From Bradyrhizobium sp. CCGB12 (GTDB taxonomy: Bacteria; Pseudomonadota; Alphaproteobacteria; Rhizobiales; Xanthobacteraceae), in assembly GCF_024199845.1 (NCBI RefSeq), contig NZ_JANADO010000001.1, forward strand, positions 8,110,001 to 8,174,000: a DNA stretch of 64,000 nt. Reading direction: 5' to 3'. The notes under the pieces are model-generated. The model was not told where the DNA came from. It saw only the letters and a program-made list of their open reading frames with translations, and made no database searches. Below are positions 24,093 to 33,071 of this stretch, piece by piece (position 1 is the first letter of the stretch; the number at the start of each line of letters is the position of its first letter). The translations under genes and the position numbers were made by a program.

Positions 24093-24641
24093 TCAGCCGC
24101 CGCTGCCGCCGATCACGGCCCGCACGGTCTCGTCCGGGCCGAAGTCCTCAGCGCCCTCGACATAGAGCAGTGCGGCGAGCTTCGAGCGGGCGCGGTTGAC
24201 GCGGCTCTTGATCGTGCCGACTGCGCAACCGCAGATCGAGGCCGCGTCCTCGTAGGAGAAGCCGGAGGCGCCGACCAGGATCAGCGCTTCACGCTGGTCC
24301 TGCGGAAGCTTGTCGAGCGCCGTCCGAAACTCCTCGAACTCAAGATGCGCGTTTTGCGACGGTTGCGTCTTCAGCGTCTTGGCGTAGTTGCCTTCGGCAT
24401 CCTCGACCTCCCGCCGCCGCTTGCGATAATCGGAGCGGAACAGGTTGCGCAGGATCGTGAACAGCCACGCCGGCAGGTTGGAGCCGGGCTGGAACGAATC
24501 GATGTTGGCAAGCGCACGGAGCAGCGTCTCCTGCACCAAATCGTCGGCGCGGTCCGCATTGCCGCTGAGCGAGATGGCGAACGCGCGCAAGCTCGGCACG
24601 GCCGCCAGGATGTCGTTACGCAGGGAGTCCGTGAGAGGCAT
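24093..24641 (-). CDS. ecfG: General stress response sigma factor EcfG
   Basis: 182 residues of the ECF15/EcfG family. Sigma2 is DRADDLVQETLLRALANIDSF with WLFTILRNLFRSDYRKRRRE, and sigma4 is LDKLPQDQREALILVGASGFSYEDAASICGCAVGTIKSRVNRAR. It directs transcription of the general stress regulon in alphaproteobacteria. Its ATG overlaps the nepR stop by one base (TAATG), giving translational coupling with its own anti-sigma factor, and phyR is divergent. This is the canonical arrangement of the partner-switching module. Family and role are well established; the target genes lie outside the evidence here. Confidence 0.95.
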   Translation of the reverse strand: MPLTDSLRNDILAAVPSLRAFAISLSGNADRADDLVQETLLRALANIDSFQPGSNLPAWLFTILRNLFRSDYRKRRREVEDAEGNYAKTLKTQPSQNAHLEFEEFRTALDKLPQDQREALILVGASGFSYEDAASICGCAVGTIKSRVNRARSKLAALLYVEGAEDFGPDETVRAVIGGSGG

Positions 24642-24874
24642 TAATCCCTCCCATTGTTGTTGTCGTTGGATCCCCCACCATTTTCCACTTGGGGCGTCGC
24701 TCCCGGCGCATCAAGCTTTTTGATCAGCTCCGCGAACCGATCCGGAACCCCCTGCCGCACCACGTCGTCGTACATGGCGCGCAGCTGATGCCCAATCCGG
24801 GATTGGATCTCCGGAGTGAGCCCTCCCTTGCCGGGGGTCGTGCTTTTGCTGGCTTGAGACTTGAGATCTTTCAT
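24641..24874 (-). CDS. nepR: Anti-sigma factor NepR
   Basis: 77 residues from the ATG at 24872-24874 (MKDLKSQASKSTTPGKGG). The central GLTPEIQSRIGHQLRAMYDDVVRQGVP helices are the NepR signature that grips EcfG or phospho-PhyR. An alternative in-frame GTG four codons upstream (VEQVMKDL) has a better ribosome site (GGGGAAAC) and could be the true start. It sequesters EcfG until phosphorylated PhyR captures it. The gene is first in a nepR-ecfG operon. Confidence 0.92.
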   Translation of the reverse strand: MKDLKSQASKSTTPGKGGLTPEIQSRIGHQLRAMYDDVVRQGVPDRFAELIKKLDAPGATPQVENGGGSNDNNNGRD

Positions 24875-24990
24875 GACCTGTTCCACGTTTCCCCGAGTTA
24901 AGTGACTGCAAAATCGAGAATTTTTCTCAACCGGGAGCCGTTCCCTGGATAGGCTCAATTCCAGGTTCGAGAAAAAGTTCCCCCCAATAC

Positions 24991-25015
24991 GGAACTTTTC
25001 TTGGGCTGCGGCGTA
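24991..25015 (+). promoter_or_regulatory. Candidate EcfG-dependent promoter upstream of phyR
   Basis: GGAAC at 24991-24995, a 16-bp spacer and CGTA at 25012-25015. The EcfG consensus is GGAAC-N16/17-CGTT, so the -35 is perfect and the -10 matches 3 of 4. Other GGAAC-like elements occur on both strands of this 218-bp divergent region (minus strand at 24981-24977 and 24944-24940) without a convincing -10. Confidence 0.5.
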
Positions 25016-25092
25016 GTCAGCCAAGCAGGGGAACCCGGGCCCCCCGCGTAACGCCTGTCTTCTAGGTTGGCCCGAAGATGAATGGAGTGGGG

Positions 25093-25899
25093 ATGTCCCG
25101 TTCACAGCTTGTTGCTGAACACTTGCCGTTGTTGCGCCGGTACGCACGCGCCCTGACGGGCAGCCAGGCCTCCGGTGACGCCTATGTCGCAGCCATGTTG
25201 GAAGCCATGCTGGGGGATCCGTCGGTGCTCGACGAGAGCCACGGGCCGCGCGCTGGCCTGTTCCGGCTGTTCACCCAGATCTGGAATTCCGTTTCCGTCA
25301 ATGACGATGCCGAGGTGACGACGCTGCCGATGCCGCCGGAGCGGCGGCTGTCGAACATCACGCCACTGCCGCGGCAGGCCTTTTTGCTGCTCTCGCTCGA
25401 GGGATTTTCCGAGGAGGAAGTCGGCTTCATCCTCGGCACTGACGTCGCCGAGACGCGGCGGCTCGCGGATGCCGCGGGACGCGAGATGGCGGCCGAGATC
25501 GCCACCGACGTGCTGATCATCGAGGACGAGACCTTCATCGCCATGGACCTCGAGAGCCTGGTGAAAAATCTCGGCCACAACGTCGTCGGCGTCGCGCGCA
25601 CCCATGCCGATGCGGTGGCGCTGGCCAAGAACAAGCGGCCCGGCCTGATCCTCGCCGACATCCAGCTCGCCGACGGCTCGTCGGGTCTGGACGCCGTGAA
25701 CGAGCTGCTCCGCACCTTCGAGGTGCCAGTGGTGTTCATCACCGCGTACCCCGAGCGCTTCCTCACCGGCGAGCGCCCCGAGCCGGCGTTCCTGATCTCA
25801 AAACCGTTCCAGCCCGCAATGGTGTCGGCGGTCGCGAGCCAGGCGCTGTTCTTCCAGCGCAATTCGCGCAACCGCGCGCCGAAGGCGCCGGCGGCGTAA
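25093..25899 (+). CDS. phyR: General stress response regulator PhyR
   Basis: 268 residues from ATG 25093, preferred over the ATG at 25078 because GGAG lies 8 nt upstream. The N-terminal half is a degenerate EcfG-like sigma domain (LPLLRRYARALTG ... LSLEGFSEEEVGFILGTD) and the C-terminal half a receiver (VLIIEDETFIAMDLE), with the phospho-acceptor Asp189 in LILADIQLADG and the conserved Lys in LISKPF. When phosphorylated by a HWE/HisKA2 kinase it binds NepR and frees EcfG. No such kinase gene is in the window, unlike some relatives where it is adjacent. Confidence 0.95.
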   Translation: MSRSQLVAEHLPLLRRYARALTGSQASGDAYVAAMLEAMLGDPSVLDESHGPRAGLFRLFTQIWNSVSVNDDAEVTTLPMPPERRLSNITPLPRQAFLLLSLEGFSEEEVGFILGTDVAETRRLADAAGREMAAEIATDVLIIEDETFIAMDLESLVKNLGHNVVGVARTHADAVALAKNKRPGLILADIQLADGSSGLDAVNELLRTFEVPVVFITAYPERFLTGERPEPAFLISKPFQPAMVSAVASQALFFQRNSRNRAPKAPAA

Positions 25900-25923
25900 G
25901 AAGCTGCAGCCTGAGTTCTACTG

Positions 25924-25955
25924 ATCCGGCGTGCTGCAAGGCACGCCGGATTTTT
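25924..25955 (+). terminator. Rho-independent terminator of phyR
   Basis: An 11-bp perfect stem ATCCGGCGTGC / GCACGCCGGAT with loop TGCAAG is followed directly by TTTTTC, 25 bp after the phyR stop. This is a classical intrinsic terminator. Confidence 0.88.
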
Positions 25956-26033
25956 CATGCTCGTCAGCTCTGCTTGACGTGCATCGAATTCGCCGCTCAT
26001 ACCTCGTGCCTCGATCCAATCGGAGATTTGCCC

Positions 26034-26648
26034 ATGGACCCGCAACTGCTCGATCGCCTCGCCATCCGCGACCTCGTCGAGAACTGGGCGGTGTGGCGCG
26101 ACGCCGGCGACTGGGAGCGCTTTGCCACGGTCTGGCATGACGAGGGCTGGATGTCCGCCACCTGGTTTCAGGGACCGGCGCGGGATTTCATGCGCGTCAG
26201 CCAGGAGGGGTTCGCCAGGGGCGTGCGCATCCTGCACTTCCTCGGCGGCACCAGCATCGACCTCGAGGGCGTGCGGGCCATCGCCCAGACTAAGATGACG
26301 ATCTCGCAGCGGGCCCTGGTGCACGACGTGCTCTGCGACGTCGTCTGCACCGGGCGCTTCTACGATTTCCTGGAGAAGCGGCATGACCAATCAGGTGTTG
26401 GCAGATGGGGCATCGTCCGCCGCCAGCCGATCTACGAGAAGGACCGGATCGATCCGGTCGATCCCGCTGCGACACTTCAGCTCGACCAGAAAACACTCGC
26501 CGCGCTCCCTGAAGGCTACCGCCACCTCGCCTATATGCAGGAGCTGATCGGCTACAAGGTCAAGCGCGACATGCCGGGCCTCACCGGGCCTGAGGTCGAG
26601 AAGCTCTATCGCGAAGGCCGCGACTGGCTGGCGGGGAAGGCGAAATAA
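26034..26648 (+). CDS. SnoaL-like/NTF2-fold protein
   Basis: 204 residues from ATG 26034 with CGGAG upstream. The N-terminal LLDRLAIRDLVENWAVWRDAGDWERFATVWHDEGWMS pattern is typical of SnoaL-like polyketide cyclase or hydroxylating-dehydrogenase relatives with an NTF2 fold (cone-shaped pocket). No catalytic His-Asp dyad can be assigned by eye. Function is unknown. It stands alone between phyR and a small exported protein, and no operon partner is evident. Confidence 0.75.
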   Translation: MDPQLLDRLAIRDLVENWAVWRDAGDWERFATVWHDEGWMSATWFQGPARDFMRVSQEGFARGVRILHFLGGTSIDLEGVRAIAQTKMTISQRALVHDVLCDVVCTGRFYDFLEKRHDQSGVGRWGIVRRQPIYEKDRIDPVDPAATLQLDQKTLAALPEGYRHLAYMQELIGYKVKRDMPGLTGPEVEKLYREGRDWLAGKAK

Positions 26649-26680
26649 CGCGAAGCAAAGTGACCCCCAGAAAAAAGTAA

Positions 26681-26709
26681 GGCGCGACTGGCATCACCAC
26701 AGTCGCGCC
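26681..26709. terminator. Strong hairpin with T-run in the minus direction
   Basis: A 10-bp stem GGCGCGACTG / CAGTCGCGCC, 32 bp after the SnoaL-like gene. No T-run follows on the plus strand, but in the minus direction it is followed by TACTTTTTT. It therefore has the form of an intrinsic terminator for a minus-strand transcript, although no minus-strand gene lies to its right before 27342. Confidence 0.5.
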
Positions 26710-26912
26710 CTACGTCGCCGGCTTATGGGGCAGGGGGGAATAGCCGGCTGCTGAGACGACTCCCAGCCGCCGGACTCGTTCCACGGCTTGCGAATTATTT
26801 TGCAGGCCCACGACTTTTTTCGCACACGGTTAAGTGATCATGACAGCTGAGAACCCCTGATCCTCCGCCAGCGTTGTTCCCGCGATCGCCATGGGGCGAG
26901 GGATCGACAGCC

Positions 26913-27341
26913 ATGTCACAGTTTCAAAAGGTATTTTTGGGCGCCATCGCGATTGCCGCAACGCTCGGCGCGGTGCAATTGGCCTCGGGCCACGATCTGG
27001 CCGACCGCTGGCAGGCGGTCGCCGACATACCCAGCCACAGCTCAAACTTAGCGCCGAGCCATAACGTCAATCGTGCCGGCAAGGCCGACCGCCTTGCCGA
27101 GATCAAGCAGGCAGCAGTTCCCACCCGGACCGTATCGATGCGGCTGAACGACCTCGCCGACACGTCAGTGTTGCTGCGGGTCCCCGCGGTGATCGAGACC
27201 GGCAATGCCAAGCCGCCGGTGCTGCTCCAGAATCAGAACCAGAAGCAGGGTCGCAAAAAGCCGACGATCGCCTGCGAGCCGATGGTCAGCTCCCTGACCG
27301 AAGTCGCAAAACTGCTCCAGCCCGGCCGCTGCGTGACCTGA
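26913..27341 (+). CDS. Exported or membrane-anchored hypothetical protein
   Basis: 142 residues from ATG 26913. The first ~25 residues (MSQFQKVFLGAIAIAATLGAVQLASG) form a signal peptide or single membrane anchor; the rest is polar, with a Gln/Asn/Lys-rich linker (LLQNQNQKQGRKKP) and a C-terminal IACEPMVSSLTEVAKLLQPGRCV segment whose two cysteines could form a disulfide. I do not recognise a named family. The small size, signal and paired Cys suggest a periplasmic protein. There is no operon partner; htpG follows 124 bp later. Confidence 0.7.
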   Translation: MSQFQKVFLGAIAIAATLGAVQLASGHDLADRWQAVADIPSHSSNLAPSHNVNRAGKADRLAEIKQAAVPTRTVSMRLNDLADTSVLLRVPAVIETGNAKPPVLLQNQNQKQGRKKPTIACEPMVSSLTEVAKLLQPGRCVT

Positions 27342-27362
27342 TCTGCTCAGGTCGCCGGACAA

Positions 27363-27387
27363 ATCGTCCTCCCGGCGGGAGGACGAT
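27363..27387 (+). terminator. Terminator-like hairpin before htpG
   Basis: An 11-bp stem ATCGTCCTCCC / GGGAGGACGAT with a 3-nt loop, 21 bp after the stop of the small exported protein and about 79 bp before htpG. There is no clear T-run, so termination efficiency is uncertain. Confidence 0.5.
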
Positions 27388-27465
27388 CCTTCACGTCCAC
27401 TTGATCCCATGCCCCCTCGCGTTATATCCCGGGTTTCTTCCCCTTCGTTTTGACCGGGTAAACGC

Positions 27466-29343
27466 ATGACGACGTCAGACACGGCTGTGCATACGCAGCC
27501 TTTCCAGGCCGAAGTTTCCGAGCTTTTGCACCTCATGGTGCACTCCGTCTATTCGGAGACCGACATCTTCCTGCGCGAGCTCGTCTCCAACGCCTCCGAT
27601 GCCTGCGACAAGCTGCGCTACGAGGCGATCGCAAGTCCGGCGCTGCTGGGCGAGGGCGACGCGCTCAAGATCCGCATCATCCCGGACAAGACGGCCGGAA
27701 CGCTTGTCATCTCCGACAACGGCATCGGCATGGAGCGGCAAGAGCTGATCGACCATCTCGGCACCATCGCCCGCTCCGGCACCAAGGCGTTCGTGTCGAA
27801 ACTGAAGGAGGCCAAGGACGGCCTCGGGCTGATCGGCCAGTTCGGCGTCGGCTTCTATTCCGCCTTCATGGTCGCCGAGAAGATCGTCGTGGTCAGCCGC
27901 CGCGCCGGTGAAAGCGATGTCTGGACCTGGACCTCTTCGGGCGGCTCCGGATTCGAGATCGCCCGTGCCAGCGACGAGGACGCGGCACGCGTGGCGCGCG
28001 GCACCGAGATCGTCCTGCACCTGAAGGACGACGCCAAGAAATATCTCGAGACCTACGAGATCGAGCGCATCGTCGGGGCCTATTCCGACAACATCCTGTT
28101 TCCCATCGAGCTCGTGTCTGGTGAGGGCGAGCCGCGTCAGATCAATTCGGCGAGCGCGCTGTGGCAGCGCTCGAAGTCCGAGCTGACGGCGGAGGACTAC
28201 AAGAAGGCATACCAGCAGATCGCCTCCGCCTTCGACGATCCCGCGATGACGCTGCACTACCGCGCGGAGGGCCGCTATTCCTACGCCGTGCTGCTGTTCG
28301 CGCCGTCGACGAAACCGTTCGACCTGTTCGAGCCGAACCGCAAGGGGCGGGTGAAGCTCTACGTCCGCCGCGTCTTCATCACCGATGACGCTGACCTCTT
28401 GCCGGGCTACCTGCGCTTCATCCGTGGCGTCGTCGACAGCGAGGATCTTCCACTCAACATCTCCCGCGAGATGCTGCAGAACAATCCGCAGCTCGCGCAG
28501 ATCCGCAAGGCCGTGGCGACCCGCGTCGTGTCCGAGCTCGAGGGCCTCGCCGAGAAGGATCCGGAGAATTTTGCCAAGATCTGGGACGCCTTCGGCGCGG
28601 TGCTGAAGGAAGGCATCTATGAGGATTTCGAACGCCGCGAGAAGCTGCTGGCGCTGTCGCGTTTCACCACGACGTCGGGCGAGAAGCGATCGCTGAAGCA
28701 GGTGATCGCCGATTTCAAGCCGAACCAGACCGAGATCTATTATCTCGTCGGCGACAGTATCGAGCGCCTGAAGTCCAATCCGCGGCTCGAGGCCGCGACC
28801 GCGCGCGGCATCGAGGTGCTGCTGCTGTCCGATCCCGTCGATGCCTTCTGGACCTCGATGCCTTCAGAGTTCGAGGGCAAGCCGCTGAAATCGCTGAGCC
28901 AGGGCGATCTCAATCTCGACCTGATCCCGCGGCTCGACGAGACGGACGAAGCGAAGAAAGACGAGCCGGCCGCTGACGAGGCCGCTACCATCGCGGTGAT
29001 CAAGGCCGCCCTCGGCGAGCGTGTCAGCGACGTCAAGGCCTCGACGCGGCTGACAAGCTCCGCCTCCTGCCTGGTTGCCGACAGCCAGGGCCCGAGTCGC
29101 GAGCTCGAGCGCCTCCTGGCGCAGCAGAACCGCGGCATGAAGACCAAGCCGATCCTCGAGATCAATCTGCGCCATCCGCTGGTGACGGCGATCACCAAGG
29201 CGCAGGCCGGCTCGAAGACGGTCGACGATCTCAGCCTGTTGCTGCTCGAACAGGCCCAGATCCTGGACGGCGAATTGCCGGAAGATCCGGCCGCGTTTGC
29301 GGCGAGGCTGAACCGGCTGGTACTGCAGGGGCTCGGCGGATAG
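27466..29343 (+). CDS. htpG: Chaperone protein HtpG (Hsp90)
   Basis: 625 residues, normal length for bacterial Hsp90. GHKL ATPase elements appear in order: [17 protein letters not shown] (catalytic Glu and Asn), ISDNGIGM, the lid [11 protein letters not shown] and [12 protein letters not shown]. The middle domain has the [13 protein letters not shown] motif with the catalytic Arg. It is an ATP-driven cytosolic chaperone that remodels late folding intermediates. It is a monocistronic gene between a hairpin and a palindromic repeat. I saw no clear heat-shock promoter. Confidence 0.97.
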   Translation: MTTSDTAVHTQPFQAEVSELLHLMVHSVYSETDIFLRELVSNASDACDKLRYEAIASPALLGEGDALKIRIIPDKTAGTLVISDNGIGMERQELIDHLGTIARSGTKAFVSKLKEAKDGLGLIGQFGVGFYSAFMVAEKIVVVSRRAGESDVWTWTSSGGSGFEIARASDEDAARVARGTEIVLHLKDDAKKYLETYEIERIVGAYSDNILFPIELVSGEGEPRQINSASALWQRSKSELTAEDYKKAYQQIASAFDDPAMTLHYRAEGRYSYAVLLFAPSTKPFDLFEPNRKGRVKLYVRRVFITDDADLLPGYLRFIRGVVDSEDLPLNISREMLQNNPQLAQIRKAVATRVVSELEGLAEKDPENFAKIWDAFGAVLKEGIYEDFERREKLLALSRFTTTSGEKRSLKQVIADFKPNQTEIYYLVGDSIERLKSNPRLEAATARGIEVLLLSDPVDAFWTSMPSEFEGKPLKSLSQGDLNLDLIPRLDETDEAKKDEPAADEAATIAVIKAALGERVSDVKASTRLTSSASCLVADSQGPSRELERLLAQQNRGMKTKPILEINLRHPLVTAITKAQAGSKTVDDLSLLLLEQAQILDGELPEDPAAFAARLNRLVLQGLGG

Positions 29344-29369
29344 GCGGGAGGCCCTGCTTCCCAAGGCTC

Positions 29370-29490
29370 GTCATTGCGAGGAGCGAAGCGACGAAGCAAT
29401 CCAGACCGTCCCTGCGGAGACGGCCCTGGATTGCTTCGCGGAGCCTGTCATCGGGCCGCGCCTCGCGCGGACCCGTTGGCTCGCGATGAC
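29370..29490. repeat. Intergenic palindromic repeat, family C
   Basis: About 121 bp between convergent htpG and the RND pump. It begins GTCATTGCGAG and ends CTCGCGATGAC, with inner arms GAAGCAATCCAG / CTGGATTGCTTC. A close relative is at 60565-60648. Confidence 0.7.
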
Positions 29491-29512
29491 GGAACCTGTG
29501 GCGTCGTCCTGA

Positions 29513-32500
29513 CTATTCCGCCGCATCCTTCTTGGCGCTGGCTGCCTCCGCCTCCACCTGCGGCTTCCCTTCCATCCAGCGCGACAGCAGGTTGGAAAAG
29601 CGGTCGAGGTAGAGATAGACGACAGGGGTCGTGAACAGCGTCAGCGCCTGGCTCACCACCAGACCGCCGACCATGGCATAGCCGAGCGGCTGGCGGATCT
29701 CGGCGCCGGTTCCGCTGCCCAGCATCAAGGGAACCCCTCCGAGCAGGGCCGCCATCGTCGTCATCATGATCGGGCGGAAGCGCAGGAGGGCGGCCTGGCG
29801 GATCGACTGTTCCGGTGTCAAATGCCGCTCGCGCTCCGCGGCGATGGCAAAATCCACCATCATGATTCCGTTCTTCTTGACGATGCCGATCAGGAGGATG
29901 ACGCCGATCAGCGCAATGAGGCTGAAATCAAAGCCTGAGATCATCAGGATCGCGATCGCGCCGACACCGGCCGACGGCAGTGTGGAGAGAATGGTGAGCG
30001 GGTGGATGTAGCTCTCGTAGAGCACGCCCAGCACCAGGTAGACCACGACGAGTGCGGCGAGGATCAGCATCGGCACGGTGCCGAGCGATTGCTGGAACGC
30101 CTGCGCCGTGCCCTGAAAGCTCGTCGCCAGCGTCGGCGGCGCGCCCATCTCGGCGACCGCCCGCAGCACCGCGTCGGTCGCCTGTCCCAGCGCTATGCCC
30201 TCCGCGAGGTTGAAACTGATGGTCACCGCGGGAAACTGGCCCTGGTGGGCGATCGCGAGCGGTCGCACCGGTTCGTTGGTCCAGGTGCAGATGACCGAAA
30301 GCGGCACCTGATCGCCGGTCAGTGGCGACTTGACGTAGAGCCTGTCGAGTGTGTCGAGCTTGCCTTGCAGGGCCGGCGTGATCTCAAGAATGACGCGGTA
30401 AGTGTTGGTTTGGGTGAAATATTGTGCCACCTGGCGCTGGCCAAACGCGTCGTAGAGGGTATCGTCGATCAGCTGCGGCTGGATGCCGTAGCGGGCCGCG
30501 GTGTCGCGATTGATCGTGAGTTGCAGCGTCGTGCCTTCGGTCTGCTGGTCGGTGGCGACGTCGCGGAGCTGCGGCAGCTCCTTCATGCGGGCCAGGATTC
30601 GCGGCGCCCATTCGTTCAGCTCGGCGAGATTGGCATCCTGGAGCGTGAACTCGAACTGCGTGCGGGTGGCGCGGCCGCCGAGGCGCACGTCCTGCGAGGC
30701 CTGCATATAGAGGCGTGCGCCTTCGACCTCGGCGAGCTTCGGCCGCAGCCGCGCGATGATCTGCTGCGCGTTGGCGTCGCGCTCCGCGATCGGCTTCAGC
30801 GTAATGTACATGCGGCCCGAATTCAGTGCGGTGCCGCCACCGCCGATGAACATCGCGATCGAATCGATGGCAGGATCGGCCTGCACGATGGCGTTGAGCT
30901 GCTCCTGCCGCCGCTTCATTTCGGTGAAAGAAATGTCCTGGGGCATCTCCGATACGGCGGTGAGGAAGCCGTTGTCTTGCTGGGGGAAGAACCCCTTGGG
31001 GATATGGATGAACAGCGCGATCGAAAGCGCGATGGTGCCGAAGAAGATGCAGAGCGTGACGAAGCTGTGACGCAGCGCGAGGTCCAGTCCGCGTTCGTAG
31101 GCGCCGAGCAGACGATCGAACATCCGCTCGCTCCATTGGTAGAAGCGGCCATGCCGCGCCTCGTGGTTGGCGCGCAGGAAACGCGAGGCCATCATCGGTG
31201 TCAGGGTCAGCGACACCACCAGCGAGACGAAGATCGCCATCGCCAGCGTCACCGCGAACTCGCGGAACAGCCGGCCGATGATGCCGCCCATCAGCAGCAG
31301 CGGGATCAGCACAGCGACCAACGAAATGCTGATCGAGACGATGGTGAAGCCGATCTCGGCCGCGCCCTTGTAGGCGGCGGCCATAGGGCTCTCGCCTTGC
31401 TCGACATAGCGCGTGATGTTCTCGAGCATCACGATGGCGTCGTCGACCACGAAGCCGACCGCAATGGTCAGTGCCATCAGCGAGAGATTGTCCAGCGAAT
31501 AGCCGACCACCCACATCAGCGAGCAAGCCCCCAGCAGCGCCAGCGGCACGGTGATGCTCGGGATGATCGTGGCCCAGAAACTGCGCAGGAAGATGAAGAT
31601 CACCATCACCACGAGCGCGATGGTGATCATGAGCGTGATCTGAACGTCCTCGACCGCGGCACGAATGGTGATGGTGCGGTCGCTGATGATCTTGATCTTG
31701 ATCGCAGGCGGGATTGCCGCGATCAACCGCGGCAGTTTCGCCTTGATGCGGTCGACAGTGTCGATCACGTTCGCGCCAGGCTGCTTGAAGATGACCAGGA
31801 ACACGCCGCGCTTGCCGTCGGCCCAGGCTGCGGTCTTCATGTCCTCCGGCCCTGCCACGGCCTCGCCGATGTCGCTGATACGCAAGGGGGCGCCGCTGCG
31901 ATAGGCAACGATGATGTCGTTCCAGTGCGCGGCCTCGAGCAATTGGTCGTTGGCGTAAATGGTATAGGCCCGCCTGGGACCGTCGATGCTGCCCTTCGGG
32001 CTGTCCGCGGTCGCGATCGCGATCTGGCTGCGGACGTCTTCCAGCGACAATCCCTTGGCGACCAGCTTGGCCGGATCGATCTGGATGCGCACCGAGGGCT
32101 TCTGCTGCCCGCCGACGAACACCTGGGCGACGCCGGGAAGCTGGCTGATCTGCTGCGCGAGCTGGGCGTCGGTGCGGTCGCTGACCGTGGTCAGGGGCAG
32201 CGTGTCCGAGGTCGCAGACAAGATCATGATCGGCGAATCCGCCGGGTTGACCTTGCGGTAGGTCGGCGGCGAGGGCAGGTTCTTCGGCAATTGGCCGCTC
32301 GCCGCGTTGATCGCGGCCTGTACGTCGTTGGCGGCAGCATCGATCAGGCGGTTGAGAGCGAACTGAATGGTGATCGCGGCCGAGCCGAGTGAGCTGGTCG
32401 AGGTCATCTGCGTGATGCCGGGGATCTGCGCGAGCTGGCGCTCGAGCGGCTGCGCCACAGAGGATGCCATCGTCTCGGGGCTGCCGCCCGGAAGTGACGC

Positions 32501-32662
32501 GGACACCTGGATGGTCGGAAAATCGACCTGGGGCAGCGGTGCGACCGGCAGCAGCGGGTAGGCCACGAGGCCCACGAAGAGGATGCCGGCCATCAGCAGC
32601 GAGGTGCCGATCGGATAGCGGATGAACGGAGACGAGATGCTCTCTTGCATGCCTGAAACCAT
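29513..32662 (-). CDS. RND-family multidrug efflux transporter, inner-membrane pump (MdtB/MdtC-like)
   Basis: 1049 residues, the usual size of AcrB/MdtBC-type pumps. There are twelve membrane segments in two halves with large periplasmic loops. Proton-relay residues are present: Asp-Asp in VGFVVDDAIVMLEN (TM4) and Lys in LLIGIVKKNGIMM (TM10). The N-terminus (PVAPLPQVDFPTIQVSASLPGGSPETMASSVAQPLE) resembles MdtC. Start at ATG 32662; a second in-frame ATG at 32650 (MQESISSPFIRYP) is equally plausible. Unusually, neither a membrane-fusion adaptor nor an outer-membrane channel gene is adjacent, so it must recruit partners from elsewhere or work with a second pump. Confidence 0.93.
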   Translation of the reverse strand: MVSGMQESISSPFIRYPIGTSLLMAGILFVGLVAYPLLPVAPLPQVDFPTIQVSASLPGGSPETMASSVAQPLERQLAQIPGITQMTSTSSLGSAAITIQFALNRLIDAAANDVQAAINAASGQLPKNLPSPPTYRKVNPADSPIMILSATSDTLPLTTVSDRTDAQLAQQISQLPGVAQVFVGGQQKPSVRIQIDPAKLVAKGLSLEDVRSQIAIATADSPKGSIDGPRRAYTIYANDQLLEAAHWNDIIVAYRSGAPLRISDIGEAVAGPEDMKTAAWADGKRGVFLVIFKQPGANVIDTVDRIKAKLPRLIAAIPPAIKIKIISDRTITIRAAVEDVQITLMITIALVVMVIFIFLRSFWATIIPSITVPLALLGACSLMWVVGYSLDNLSLMALTIAVGFVVDDAIVMLENITRYVEQGESPMAAAYKGAAEIGFTIVSISISLVAVLIPLLLMGGIIGRLFREFAVTLAMAIFVSLVVSLTLTPMMASRFLRANHEARHGRFYQWSERMFDRLLGAYERGLDLALRHSFVTLCIFFGTIALSIALFIHIPKGFFPQQDNGFLTAVSEMPQDISFTEMKRRQEQLNAIVQADPAIDSIAMFIGGGGTALNSGRMYITLKPIAERDANAQQIIARLRPKLAEVEGARLYMQASQDVRLGGRATRTQFEFTLQDANLAELNEWAPRILARMKELPQLRDVATDQQTEGTTLQLTINRDTAARYGIQPQLIDDTLYDAFGQRQVAQYFTQTNTYRVILEITPALQGKLDTLDRLYVKSPLTGDQVPLSVICTWTNEPVRPLAIAHQGQFPAVTISFNLAEGIALGQATDAVLRAVAEMGAPPTLATSFQGTAQAFQQSLGTVPMLILAALVVVYLVLGVLYESYIHPLTILSTLPSAGVGAIAILMISGFDFSLIALIGVILLIGIVKKNGIMMVDFAIAAERERHLTPEQSIRQAALLRFRPIMMTTMAALLGGVPLMLGSGTGAEIRQPLGYAMVGGLVVSQALTLFTTPVVYLYLDRFSNLLSRWMEGKPQVEAEAASAKKDAAE

Positions 32663-33010
32663 CGAGTGGCCAGCGCACCTTCACCCGCGCAGCGGAGTCG
32701 CGCCCGAGAGCCCGAGCGCGGATGTGCGTTTCCCTCAGCCCATATGTTTGTTGATTGCTCCGGAACGTCGTCGGTCCGGGGCCAGCGTTGTGATCGAAAG
32801 ACTAGTCCGTTCGCACCAGCGTGCGAACGGATTCCTGCTGCAAATGCTTGCAACCTTTGTCGAAGGCATGCTGTCGCGAGATATGCGTTCAGTGCAGGTC
32901 AGGAACGGAGCGCTTTTTCGCTTTGTAGCGTTGCGGCGCGGTGTCTCATCCGTTTCGAGGCATGTCACAAGCGAGAGAGGTATGAACAGGAACAATCGCT
33001 TCTTCCGCGT
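32663..33010. other. Divergent intergenic region with a perfect hairpin
   Basis: About 350 bp without a convincing gene between the RND pump and the DUF3551 gene. It contains a perfect 11-bp stem-loop TCCGTTCGCAC-CAGC-GTGCGAACGGA at 32806-32831, without an adjacent T-run in either direction. The apparent reading frames crossing it show no recognisable domain and lack ribosome sites. Confidence 0.45.
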
Positions 33011-33038
33011 TGTTGTGCCATATCGAAATGGCATAACA
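33011..33038. promoter_or_regulatory. Operator-like inverted repeat upstream of the DUF3551 gene
   Basis: TGTTGTGCCAT, a 6-bp spacer, then ATGGCATAACA: 10 of 11 positions are complementary. It ends 33 bp before the ATG at 33072, where a promoter-proximal regulator site or a 5' UTR hairpin would be expected. The binding protein is unknown. Confidence 0.45.
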
Positions 33039-33071
33039 CATGCCGCCGTCACCGATTTGAGGAAATATCCG

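Noticed and set aside
25021..25060. Second EcfG promoter (GGAAC at 25030) upstream of phyR
   Set aside because: No CGTT-like -10 occurs at 16-17 bp spacing; the sequence there reads ACGC or CGCC.
30002..32392. 796-residue plus-strand open frame across the RND pump
   Set aside because: Antisense shadow of the pump with repetitive charged composition and no domain.
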